Of a stretch of DNA of 64,000 nt, positions 8,729 through 18,701 are shown piece after piece; position 1 is the first letter of the stretch, and each line of letters opens with the position of its first letter. The stretch is from an uncultured Acetatifactor sp. (GTDB lineage Bacteria > Bacillota > Clostridia > Lachnospirales > Lachnospiraceae), in contig CANQWM010000004.1 of assembly GCA_947627535.1 (NCBI GenBank), forward strand, positions 1 to 64,000, read 5' to 3'. The translations under genes were made by a program, and so were the position numbers. The notes under the pieces are model-generated. The model searched no databases. It was given only the letters and a program-made list of their open reading frames with translations, and was not told the origin of the DNA.

Positions 8729-9925
8729 TCACTTTCCGGCGTTCTGTTTAAGCCATATTCTTGATTTATCACGCAGTTCCTCCAATTTTTCAAGCGAAAT
8801 ATCATAATCTATAGGTTGCAACATTTCTATGTATTGTAAAGTTTCCTTTTCCTTGGTATCGCAAAATCTCTGTGTTGCTTCACAAAGTTCAAGGATACTC
8901 TTAATGCGGGAGTTCATGCTCACAGCAATCGATCTGTCGAACACAAAAAATTGTGTCCTAAAAATTATTGAAAATACAACTGCATGAAAACTATCGGTAA
9001 AAACAGCATCTGCATACCGAATTAGAGAAAGAAAATCCTCAACGCTTACTTCAAACAGCCGCTCTTCATTTCTTCTGTTATTACGAAAATCCTCAAAAGG
9101 ATAATCTCGTGTTAAGTATGGCATCGTTAACAGTTTTAATCCTTTCCTGCATGCATATTCTCTCGCTAATTTTCGTGGGCGTTGTTCCCCACCCAAAAAA
9201 TAACAGAACACATATCTCTCTTTATATAGATTGGGTGAACAAAGATCATTCCATTGGTTCTCCTCAAGAAGCAAGGTCGGATCCACTACCCATTCAATCG
9301 GCTGTTCACACAAGTCACTTATGAGGTCAACATCCGATTTTTCCCTCACGGAAATAGCATCAAAATCTTTTAATGCCATCCTGAAAAAGACCTGTTCATT
9401 TCCATCCAGTGAATTCTTAGATATAGATGCAGCATACGATATTTTTTTCTTTCCCTTAGGAACAAATGTCAAAAAGTATGCTTCCTTTTCCGTCGTCCTC
9501 CATACCTGATCGCTCCCGGTAATAAATACTGAGTACTGAAAAATTTCTCTCGCATTTTCTGAATCTTGATTTAGTTTCAGGTTTCTGAAATCCTCATCGT
9601 TTAAAACTGTCCTATTGTGCGGTACAAATTTGCGGCCGAATTCCACCACAATTTTTCTCCTCCTTTTTACCCTTGCAAACTCCCTGCGTTTCCATGTCTT
9701 CTGGAGAACTTTCTTGATGAAGAAAGCCAGTTTGCTCTGAAATCCTTCATGTTCCTGTAAAGCCAGCCAGAAAGATCCCCCAGGCCGTTTATACGAAAGC
9801 TGCTCAGCGCAGATGACATTTTCATTCAAGTACCTTGTAAGTGCATAAGCCTGGAGATTGCCTCCATAGTTTGAACTGTCATAGTATTCTGTAATAATTG
9901 CAACTATTTTCCTTTTTTCAAGCAT
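8729..9925 (-). CDS. Polysaccharide pyruvyl transferase family protein
   Basis: IITEYYDSSNYGGNLQAYAL, FITGSDQVWR, YAASISKNSL, ADAVFTDSFHAVVFSIIFRTQFFVF. Confidence 0.9.
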   Translation of the reverse strand: MLEKRKIVAIITEYYDSSNYGGNLQAYALTRYLNENVICAEQLSYKRPGGSFWLALQEHEGFQSKLAFFIKKVLQKTWKRREFARVKRRRKIVVEFGRKFVPHNRTVLNDEDFRNLKLNQDSENAREIFQYSVFITGSDQVWRTTEKEAYFLTFVPKGKKKISYAASISKNSLDGNEQVFFRMALKDFDAISVREKSDVDLISDLCEQPIEWVVDPTLLLEENQWNDLCSPNLYKERYVFCYFLGGEQRPRKLAREYACRKGLKLLTMPYLTRDYPFEDFRNNRRNEERLFEVSVEDFLSLIRYADAVFTDSFHAVVFSIIFRTQFFVFDRSIAVSMNSRIKSILELCEATQRFCDTKEKETLQYIEMLQPIDYDISLEKLEELRDKSRIWLKQNAGK

Positions 9926-9987
9926 TGAAACTTTCCTCTCTGGCGCTTTTGCAAATCTATCTGGACAATAATAGAATTATTTACCTA

Positions 9988-11250
9988 TCACCAATCCTCT
10001 TTACACGTCTCAAACACCCACGCGCACACCTCATATATTTTTTCAACATTCTTTTTTATGTCAAAATCAGCAAGTGCTTTTTTCCTTCCTTCTTCCGCGA
10101 TCGTGAGAATGTGTTGCCAATCGGACAGTTCTTCCAAATTGTTTCTCTCATATTTTTCATTTTCTACGTCATCGCAAGCCAAGCAGGATTTCTTTTTTGC
10201 TCTACACAAACTTTCGAAATAAGTGGATAAGTCGCTTTCATTTTCAAATAAACATCCATCTTTACCATGGTGTATGAGCTCACGTCCAACACCCTCTTGT
10301 TGAACCAACGTAAAAAGTGCAGCAGCCATGTATTCCACAGTTACTCGACCAAAGCCTTCTCCTTTGGACGGATTGACTCCGACATCGTAGTTATGTAAAA
10401 TTTCAGGAATCTTGTTAGTAAATCCCTTGAAATGTACATGATCTTCAATTTCAGCTTCTTTCACAATACCTTTCAAATAGTTCAAATATTCATCTGAACA
10501 GTTGCCATATATATCTAAATCAAAATTGTCATATTTGAGTTTCCCTAAAGCTCTGATCAATATTCCTTGCCCTTTTTCAGGAGTAATTTGCCCGACACAT
10601 ATTATCCGCAATATAAAATCATCAGGAGAAAACTGATCGCTTCTTTTCTCTATTTTTTGTATATCTGCTCCATCATAAATGACATGGATTTTGGATGAGT
10701 CAATTCCTCGTCTAACCCAATCCGTCATAACTGTTTTCGAGATTGCGATAAAATAATCAGTTATTTTATTCATATATGAAAACGGATGCAATCTGTTAAA
10801 GGCAAGTTCAAAATGGCCTTCTGTTTTTTCTCTTAAATGCCATACATGGGGAATGTGGTGCCGTCTCGCCAGTATGCCTCCGATATCATTTCGATTAACA
10901 TTGCTATATACCAAATCAAATTGAGTCATATCAAGTCTGCGTTCTATTGTTTTTAATGCCCTAATGTCTGTAAACCAATAACGTACTGCTCTCAATATGC
11001 GAAAAGCAATGTTTCTTTTTTTTCTGTTCACTGGAAGATTATAAGCAAATTGCCTGTGCCCGGCACAAAAATTTGCGATTTCTCTTTCAGCCAACTCCTT
11101 CGAAAGGGCGTTATTATATGCTGTAGCGACAGTTGCTTCTATTCTATATTTCTCCTTCATGCATACTATGAGTTCCAAAAGAGCATCAGCTGCCCCGCCA
11201 AAAGAATATTGGTCAGCTATAAAAAGAATTCTCAACGGTCTATTCAACAT
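9988..11250 (-). CDS. Family 4-like glycosyltransferase
   Basis: RILFIADQYSFGGAADALLEL; IICVGQITPEKGQGILIRAL; GVNPSKGEGFGRVTVEYMAA. Confidence 0.88.
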   Translation of the reverse strand: MLNRPLRILFIADQYSFGGAADALLELIVCMKEKYRIEATVATAYNNALSKELAEREIANFCAGHRQFAYNLPVNRKKRNIAFRILRAVRYWFTDIRALKTIERRLDMTQFDLVYSNVNRNDIGGILARRHHIPHVWHLREKTEGHFELAFNRLHPFSYMNKITDYFIAISKTVMTDWVRRGIDSSKIHVIYDGADIQKIEKRSDQFSPDDFILRIICVGQITPEKGQGILIRALGKLKYDNFDLDIYGNCSDEYLNYLKGIVKEAEIEDHVHFKGFTNKIPEILHNYDVGVNPSKGEGFGRVTVEYMAAALFTLVQQEGVGRELIHHGKDGCLFENESDLSTYFESLCRAKKKSCLACDDVENEKYERNNLEELSDWQHILTIAEEGRKKALADFDIKKNVEKIYEVCAWVFETCKEDW

Positions 11251-11505
11251 AAAATATTATCTCCGTAACTCTTACTTTTATATTGACAAATTTCACTGCC
11301 CAAAACAATTCAAGCAATAAATGCATTTTCTTTTTCATCAACCATATCTTAATCTTTGGTTTTCTTTGTTACTTCAACTACTGTCGATACACAAGCTCCC
11401 AGACTTCGAAATATGTTTGTACCGCATGGTTTTGACGCTTATTTCCAAAGTTTATATCATCATAAAGAGCTACAACAGCAATTTTTTTCATTTTCTGTTT
11501 ATCCT

Positions 11506-12819
11506 TTATTCATATAACACGACGTCTTGGTTGCCTATAACGACAAATGTAAGGCATGTCCACAGCATACTGACCGGTAAATCAAATATTGGCGTATACA
11601 TTGTAAGTCCCATCAAAATAAAAAAGCAAAGCAGCAATCTGGCAAAAGATTTTTTCCGCAACTTTATAAATCGATAGAAAAAATGTGTGTAAAATAAACA
11701 AACAGAAAGGTAAAACCATATTCCTCCCAGTGTTATCATGGTGCCAATGCTACTCATGCCAAAATGTACATAACCAAGATATTTTCCGTTTGCCTCTAAA
11801 GTAGCAGACGCACCCAGTCCCTTACCAAGCAGCCAACCATATTTGGATTTTAATGCATCTATCGCTATTGTGATCCGCTCTATAGAACCCCTGCCTCCAT
11901 TTTTACCTAAAGTTACAAATTTCATTCCAGCTTCTATTATGTAATCCTGAATATAAGAAGCTAATGTTGGAACTGCATTCAAAATAAAGATTGTTGCAAC
12001 TACAAGTAATATAACGCTTGGAATCAATTTGATAAGTTTATTAAGATTCTTTACAACCGTTTCATTTGTTGTTTGTATGATATAATACGACAAAAGATAA
12101 AACGGCATAATGATAAAAAGCGTTTTATTGTCGTTAAGGGTCGAAATGTACAACATCCACATATTTGTTACGAATATGTATATATACATACCTTTTTTTC
12201 GATAGCTTGAAGATATTTTTCTTGCAAAATCAAGATTATAGACCAACATGAAAACGGCAAAAAGGCTGAGTTTATGTGTTCCACATGATCCAAACAAACC
12301 GGAGCAATGGTCCGCATATAAACTGCTAGCGTTAAACCATTCTTGTTTTATCATAAACCCATTTCCGGAACACTGTATCGTTACTATGATCAAATTGGCG
12401 ATCCAAAAGAAGTTTAATAAATAAAAATACGATTTTAAAACTGAACGAAAATCATATTTTGTATTACTGTCTAAGACAATGATGCCAAACAAAATTAAAA
12501 AAACCTTTAACCACTTTTTAAGGTTGTAAGCCAGATATTGGTTGCCGGAACCCAATACTATACTCGCGCATCCTAGAATAAAAACAGTATAAAAGTAAGG
12601 ATTGAAAAAAAAGCTGTTTAAAAGTTCATGCCTATATTTTGATTTGTTTATCAGCAAAAGAATAATAAAGAAAAGAAATCCAATGAACCAAAAAATATCT
12701 CTACCAAAATATCCTGATAAAAGGCCAAATAATAACAAAAAAAACGCAAATAATGACTCAAGAATATAGTCTCTCTTTATTATCAATTTTATTTTACTGT
12801 CAGAATTCAACTTAAACAA
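11506..12819 (-). CDS. O-antigen ligase/polymerase (Wzy)-like membrane protein
   Basis: 437 aa, polytopic; large loop with GSIERITIAIDALKSKYGWLLGKGLGASATL typical of Wzy/O-antigen polymerases. Confidence 0.75.
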   Translation of the reverse strand: MFKLNSDSKIKLIIKRDYILESLFAFFLLLFGLLSGYFGRDIFWFIGFLFFIILLLINKSKYRHELLNSFFFNPYFYTVFILGCASIVLGSGNQYLAYNLKKWLKVFLILFGIIVLDSNTKYDFRSVLKSYFYLLNFFWIANLIIVTIQCSGNGFMIKQEWFNASSLYADHCSGLFGSCGTHKLSLFAVFMLVYNLDFARKISSSYRKKGMYIYIFVTNMWMLYISTLNDNKTLFIIMPFYLLSYYIIQTTNETVVKNLNKLIKLIPSVILLVVATIFILNAVPTLASYIQDYIIEAGMKFVTLGKNGGRGSIERITIAIDALKSKYGWLLGKGLGASATLEANGKYLGYVHFGMSSIGTMITLGGIWFYLSVCLFYTHFFYRFIKLRKKSFARLLLCFFILMGLTMYTPIFDLPVSMLWTCLTFVVIGNQDVVLYE

Positions 12820-13088
12820 TTTATGCCTCCAAATGTATTTCCAACCGCCAAAGATTTGTTTTTAAATCTGCAATTATTTTTTATGCTATATATATAGCAT
12901 AATCATATTGCTTGTTTATTTCTCCGTAATTTTCTTTATTTATTGTAGAGATTTTGTCTTAGTGTTTTGATTCTTTTCACCAATTCACATAATTGGTGAA
13001 ATGGCTTTATACTCCACATTCTCGGCAGTCTAAAGCTGTGCTTGAGCAGTATTCCTCTTTTCGATAGCAAATATGATTGCCATTCCTC

Positions 13089-14969
13089 TCATCTTCTGCT
13101 TGTCATCAACAACTTTATCTGCTTTACCTTTTCCCCTAATATAACTATATAATGGGGTGTTTTAATAAGAGGCAGTACTTGTTTAATAAATCCTTCTTTC
13201 CATCTTGCTGCTTTATAATCTCTAAACAAACATATGGGATGAAATAGATAATGCCAAAATGATTGGCTTGATGCAAGGTTAAATCTTTTCCCATCCTCAA
13301 ACGGAATATTGGCAAAAGTTTTTGCCTGAATAAGCGTCGGTTCAAATGCGAACTTGCAGAATGATTTTGTTGCTTCATCACATTTAATCTGTTGAATACT
13401 CAATCCACTCTCAATAAAGTCATCTACAAATGTCATTGCTCCTCTTTGTAATTGTCCTATCTGCTCAAAGTTCTGCATTTCACATGAAGCATGTAGTGGA
13501 AAAACTTTTTTGCCTTTTGAGACATATCCTGTTGTGGTGCCAGCCGATGGAAAAAGCATTACTTCCAAAATAAACGTCATTGATAAAAATGGTGATGCCA
13601 TAGATTCATCATCAAAACTGAACCAATAGCCATGTGTAGCCATCTCTCTATAATTGTTTCGCACCGTATTGCCAAAATACAATCCCAACAACGGCTTCCT
13701 AATTAAGTTCTCCAGCATATTCTGAATTGTTGCGTGCCAACCAATATCAATAATTGCAATCTTCTCATTTGCTGCCACTCCCATCTGCATCAAATATTCT
13801 TCTGTAAAATCCTTTCTAGAATTGAGTAAATCCATTATGACTTCATTTAATTTTGCAAATTCCTTACATAACACATTCTTGCGTGAGAGTTGAGCAGACA
13901 GGTCGATGTCCCCATCAAGTGTATAATCATCAATATCAAGTGCGTCCAAAACATCACCAATAGTATAATTTCTCCGTGTCATGGTATCAAAAACCGCTGC
14001 AATGTTGTTTTCTTTCTTTACATATGCCGCTCGAAGACTTTTTCTGGAGACTTCCAAATACTCTACATTTTTACTGCCATATAGCTTTCGATAAATTTCA
14101 ATTACCAGATACATATCCCGGGCAAGGAAAAAAACTTTATCAATGCCATTTTCGATGATCTGCTCATGCACCCACGTCGTAAAACCCAATAGCAATGGTC
14201 CCAAAGCCTCATAACCCCACCGAAACAGATCCGATTCTTTGTAGTATTTGAAAAGAGTATTATTCAAAAACGGGAAAAGTGTATTCCCCACCTGAAAAAC
14301 ATCCCTTTTGTTCAAAAAATTGGTGCTCAGATACTGCCTATCCACGTACAAGGTCTTTATTCCTTTAAGTCTGGGAATTAAATTATCGTTTCTTTTGCTG
14401 TCACCAATGTGAACTATTTTTTTAGCAGGTTCACCTAAATCCTGTATTAAATAATCAAACAGATTCCCTGTATGCTTCTTCAGACCAATTTCAGAAGAAA
14501 GATACAGTTTCTTGTAACCTTTATATCCACATTTGTCGAGAATTCGAACAATTATCTCGTGCGGTAAATACATATCTGATGTAATCACCACAATCTTCCC
14601 CTCCGCAAGACATTGGTCATAAATTTCTTTTAATATATAATTAGCCTGGCAATACTTTAGTTCAGTCTGCTCTTCCAGTTGCATCAACTCACTACGAATC
14701 TGCGATTTCAGATCCAACTGATCGTAAATCTGCTGAAACGTAATCTCCTCTTGACTACAAAGTTTTCTTGCCATCTGCTCTGCTCGAACTCGCTTCATAC
14801 GAAATCCCTGGATACCATCTACAGGATGTCGACAGTTGAACCCTTCTTCCACAATATCAAAGATTGCTTTTGGCTCTGACACATTTCGTTTAACTAATGT
14901 ATCAAAAATATCAAATGAGACAACTGGATACTTTTTTATTTTTTCATATATCCATAATGGATCAAACAT
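13089..14969 (-). CDS. HAD-family hydrolase, large bidomain protein of polysaccharide loci
   Basis: VVSFDIFDTLVKRNV, VVITSDMYLPHEII, KIVHIGDSKRNDN (HAD motifs) followed by a ~400-aa C-terminal region containing FLARDMYLVIEIYRKLYG. Confidence 0.82.
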   Translation of the reverse strand: MFDPLWIYEKIKKYPVVSFDIFDTLVKRNVSEPKAIFDIVEEGFNCRHPVDGIQGFRMKRVRAEQMARKLCSQEEITFQQIYDQLDLKSQIRSELMQLEEQTELKYCQANYILKEIYDQCLAEGKIVVITSDMYLPHEIIVRILDKCGYKGYKKLYLSSEIGLKKHTGNLFDYLIQDLGEPAKKIVHIGDSKRNDNLIPRLKGIKTLYVDRQYLSTNFLNKRDVFQVGNTLFPFLNNTLFKYYKESDLFRWGYEALGPLLLGFTTWVHEQIIENGIDKVFFLARDMYLVIEIYRKLYGSKNVEYLEVSRKSLRAAYVKKENNIAAVFDTMTRRNYTIGDVLDALDIDDYTLDGDIDLSAQLSRKNVLCKEFAKLNEVIMDLLNSRKDFTEEYLMQMGVAANEKIAIIDIGWHATIQNMLENLIRKPLLGLYFGNTVRNNYREMATHGYWFSFDDESMASPFLSMTFILEVMLFPSAGTTTGYVSKGKKVFPLHASCEMQNFEQIGQLQRGAMTFVDDFIESGLSIQQIKCDEATKSFCKFAFEPTLIQAKTFANIPFEDGKRFNLASSQSFWHYLFHPICLFRDYKAARWKEGFIKQVLPLIKTPHYIVILGEKVKQIKLLMTSRR

Positions 14970-14978
14970 CTCCTATAT

Positions 14979-16034
14979 TCACCCTTCAATACGTTTTCTC
15001 ATGACATCGACCGTCCTTGCAATTCCAGTTTGAAGATCAAACTGCGGTTGCCACCCTAATGCCTCCAATTCTTCTGCAATAAGCACCGAATTTACCATTA
15101 GATTATAACCCTTTTTCTCTGTATCAGAGGGATTACAAAACTCAATACTCGTCTCTGCCTTGTGCGCCAACGCCTCTGCCACATCACAAATAGATACAAC
15201 GGAATCCTTATTCGAAATGTTATAGGCTTTTCCTTTTTCCCCGTTTATAAGCACAGTCAAGATTGCTGACGCGCAGTCCAGCGTGTAGCAATACGACCGA
15301 AGTTGATTGCCCGAACTTTTCATTACGATTGGTTCCCCCCGCAATGCATTGCGAGTAAACTGTGCAACTGCCCGATCATCTGAATCCGTCATGGTTGGTC
15401 CATAGATATGTCCTGGACGTACAATTACCGTGTCCACACCATATTCCTCCCCATATGCGATACATAATGTTTCACCCGCCCGTTTGGAGCTTGGATACGC
15501 CGCACGCAGATTCAAAATATCCACATATCCATAATCACTTTCATTAAATGGACAATTATTCTGTTTCTGTCCGTAAACCTCACTGGAAGAAATATACAAA
15601 AGCCGCTTTGTGTCATTGTGCATTGCCATATTTAGCAGACAATTTAGCCCAATTAAATTGCTTAACATGGTTTCCACCGGCTGAATTCTGTACATTTCAG
15701 GACTCGAATTGCTGGCCCCATGAATGATATAGTCAGCAGAAAATCCTAACTCTTTATCTTTGGTTGCGTCATATTGCAGAAAAAAATAGTCGGTGCCCTC
15801 TGAGAAAGGGTAAAACCGTTTTTCCATACGACCTTGGCTCCGACCTGCCAAAAAAATCCTAATACCGGCCTCACTTGTCCTGTTCAGGTGAAACAGCAGA
15901 TCCACCACTGCAGAACATATCATCCCTGTAGCGCCGGTAATCAATATGGACTTATGAAATAACTCTGAAACATGCGGAACATACCGTATTACCTTCTCAA
16001 CATCATCCCAATAAGTACCGTCATATTTGAACAT
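14979..16034 (-). CDS. NAD-dependent epimerase/dehydratase (SDR)
   Basis: ILITGATGMICSAVVDLL, LLYISSSEVYGQ, YPSSKRAGETLC. Confidence 0.9.
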   Translation of the reverse strand: MFKYDGTYWDDVEKVIRYVPHVSELFHKSILITGATGMICSAVVDLLFHLNRTSEAGIRIFLAGRSQGRMEKRFYPFSEGTDYFFLQYDATKDKELGFSADYIIHGASNSSPEMYRIQPVETMLSNLIGLNCLLNMAMHNDTKRLLYISSSEVYGQKQNNCPFNESDYGYVDILNLRAAYPSSKRAGETLCIAYGEEYGVDTVIVRPGHIYGPTMTDSDDRAVAQFTRNALRGEPIVMKSSGNQLRSYCYTLDCASAILTVLINGEKGKAYNISNKDSVVSICDVAEALAHKAETSIEFCNPSDTEKKGYNLMVNSVLIAEELEALGWQPQFDLQTGIARTVDVMRKRIEG

Positions 16035-16047
16035 ATCCAGTTCCCAT

Positions 16048-16770
16048 TCACCCTTTCAGCCAATCTGCTTTTTTACTCTGTAACATCGCTTTAAAAATCT
16101 CTATATCGTCTACTGTTGTCAGTTTTATATTTTTATCAGAACCTGCTGAAAAATAAAGCCGAACACCAAGCTCCACCATCATTGTATTTGTATAAGAAGT
16201 TCCGTAAATCCCGATATCTTTTTCAAACGCTTCATGGTATTTTCCATCCAGAAGATCAAAACGGTATGCTTGAGGGGTGACCACTCGGCGCAAGGTCTCT
16301 CGGGGGATGTACTGTAACGTAGAAACGCTGTCATCCACCACAAAAATCTGCTCATTATAGGGCATAGAGGATACCGCATTCCCATATTTCTGGCATTTTG
16401 CAATTGCATCGGAGAGCACGGCTGGATCAACCATCGGCCGGATCCCGTCATGAATAATCACTATGTCATCAGGCTTGCACTTATCCTCCAAATTGTATAC
16501 ACCATTTCGGATGGACTCTTGGCAAGTTGTCCCACCAGACACTATCCACTGCAGTTTTGAAATGCCAAATTGTTTGGCGTAGGCCCAAAGAACATCATGC
16601 CAACCGTCAATGCACACTACTTCAATGGCATCGATTTGTGGATGGCATTGAAATGCCTCTAACGTGTAAATCAAAATAGGCTTGTCCTTTATGTGGATAA
16701 ACTGCTTGGGAATATCCTGGTGCATCCGTGTGCCGGAACCTCCGGCAATAATCAAGGCTATGTTTTTCAT
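16048..16770 (-). CDS. IspD/TarI-like cytidylyltransferase
   Basis: NIALIIAGGSGTRMHQDIPKQFIHIKDKPILIYTLEAFQ; VIIHDGIRPMV; RRVVTPQAYRFDLL. Start trimmed to MKNIALI. Confidence 0.88.
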   Translation of the reverse strand: MKNIALIIAGGSGTRMHQDIPKQFIHIKDKPILIYTLEAFQCHPQIDAIEVVCIDGWHDVLWAYAKQFGISKLQWIVSGGTTCQESIRNGVYNLEDKCKPDDIVIIHDGIRPMVDPAVLSDAIAKCQKYGNAVSSMPYNEQIFVVDDSVSTLQYIPRETLRRVVTPQAYRFDLLDGKYHEAFEKDIGIYGTSYTNTMMVELGVRLYFSAGSDKNIKLTTVDDIEIFKAMLQSKKADWLKG

Positions 16771-16821
16771 AATCAACACACCTCGTATAATATTTTTTAA
16801 TATCAACAATTTGAGTATTCG

Positions 16822-17589
16822 TTAATCTCTTTTAAGCAAAACTCGTCTTAGCGCATGTACATCCTCTTCATTTGTTTTAACATACTTAGGTGTCATATAA
16901 TCCTCCCCATATGATGAAACTAGTATTTCATGATAATTGACCGAAATCATGATTTCTGTGTTTTCATATGAAACAATTTGATAAGACATCATGGTTTCTT
17001 TCGGCAAAATCAACCCTATCGCGGCATATTGATCCAACGCACGATGTATTTCTTATAAAAAAGTTTCTACAAAACCAATTCATCCACTTGAATCTTGATA
17101 CGGGCAAAAACAATGCGCCGAATCTCGAAATCGCATTATACACCCACCATTTCCATCCCTTATCTCCCAACGTTGCAAAAACATAATAAAGAAAGTAATT
17201 ATCGCTTGTTTTATCCTATAGCAAATCATATGTTCAGAAATGTAATCATAAATAAAAATATCCAACCATACCAATGGTTTGCCCTTTCGCTCCATGACCA
17301 ATCGCGGAATTCGGTCTGTATAATCATCGAAGTATGTCTCTTCATCTAATTTTGTTCCCTTGAGTATCCCTTCTATCTTTTCATACTCGCTCCGCAGCAT
17401 AGACACATCCACATCATCATCCCAGGGGATAAAGCCCTTCTCGCGAACTGCTCCCAAAAGAGAACCTCCATGTTATGAATATTAAATTCCTCTGTCCACA
17501 CATATTTTGTGGAACCTCGTCATCAATTCTAATAATTCCGCTTGAATATCCTCAATTGAGAAATTATGGTCAGACATAACACTGCTCAT
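16822..17589 (-). pseudogene. Disrupted LicD-family phosphotransferase
   Basis: LicD pieces in three frames: [62 protein letters not shown]... then [20 protein letters not shown]... then MDQYAAIGLILPKET...EILVSSYGEDYMTP. Two in-frame stops and at least two frameshifts relative to the intact paralog at 17689-18582. Confidence 0.88.
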
Positions 17590-17688
17590 GCAACATTCCT
17601 CCTATCTTCATAAAGGAATGCTGCTCCACAACACATACTCAGGCTGATTCTTTTTGCCATACCAATATGTATTTCAAACTTCTGATAT

Positions 17689-18582
17689 TCAGAAAGATTT
17701 ATTACCCCCCGAATTTGTCCACCGAACTTGCGCTTTTTCTATGTGTTCCATATACTTCCGCTGTATATCTTTGTTCACCTCGCGTACAATACTTTCATGT
17801 GGTTCTCTTTCTTCAAGCGGTGGCGGCATCATATAATCCAAGCCATAGGAAGATACCAGAATTTCCTTATAATATTTGCTTGCCATAAACTGTGTGTCTT
17901 CAAAAGGCAATTCTATGTATTCCTCCATATACTCCTTTGGCAGGATGATCGGAACTGCACAAACTTGATCGAAGGGTCGATGGATTAATTTTTTTTTCCC
18001 TGTAAAAGCATTTCTTCCGAATCGATGATACATTTCCATTTTAAAATTATGCGGAAAAAGCCGTCCAAAATAATAAATCAGGTATAGTAAAACAATCTTG
18101 GCAACGCCATGTTTTTTTACTGTAGAATTCTTCACCGTATCTTTCGTCCTGCAAAGGGCAGACAGGAAAAAAAGCATATATATTTTTATTTTCTGCAATA
18201 ATCGGTTTTCTGAAATATAGTTATATTCTATGAAATCAAGCCATACCATCGGTTCGTCGCCATACTCTTTTCGAAAAAGCTTCGGACATTGGGTAATCTT
18301 ATCTGTGAGCCAATAATCGGGCATACTTGTCCGTACCACTTTTTTAAATTTATCAAATTCTTCCCTGGTCATCGTAATATCTACATCGTCGTCCCAAGGG
18401 ATGAATCCATGATGTCGGACAGCACCTAACAAAGTCCCCCCGTGAAGCGAATAATGAATACCGTGTTGCTTACAAACTCTGTCAAAATCTTTGAGCATTT
18501 TCAGCATACATTCATGTATTCTTTGTATTTCATCAACCTGTTCTTTTTTCATATTTGTCAAATTGATCTGTGTTTCTTCCAT
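17689..18582 (-). CDS. LicD family phosphotransferase
   Basis: [55 protein letters not shown]. Confidence 0.92.
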   Translation of the reverse strand: MEETQINLTNMKKEQVDEIQRIHECMLKMLKDFDRVCKQHGIHYSLHGGTLLGAVRHHGFIPWDDDVDITMTREEFDKFKKVVRTSMPDYWLTDKITQCPKLFRKEYGDEPMVWLDFIEYNYISENRLLQKIKIYMLFFLSALCRTKDTVKNSTVKKHGVAKIVLLYLIYYFGRLFPHNFKMEMYHRFGRNAFTGKKKLIHRPFDQVCAVPIILPKEYMEEYIELPFEDTQFMASKYYKEILVSSYGLDYMMPPPLEEREPHESIVREVNKDIQRKYMEHIEKAQVRWTNSGGNKSF

Positions 18583-18701
18583 GTTTCTTCACGCTTTCCT
18601 TATTTGAACTCCAAAAATCATCTTACTTGATACCACGCATGTAACTCTTCGACAAAGACGAGCCATATTCTTTTGTGGACGTTCTCAGCTTTATCTGAAA
18701 C

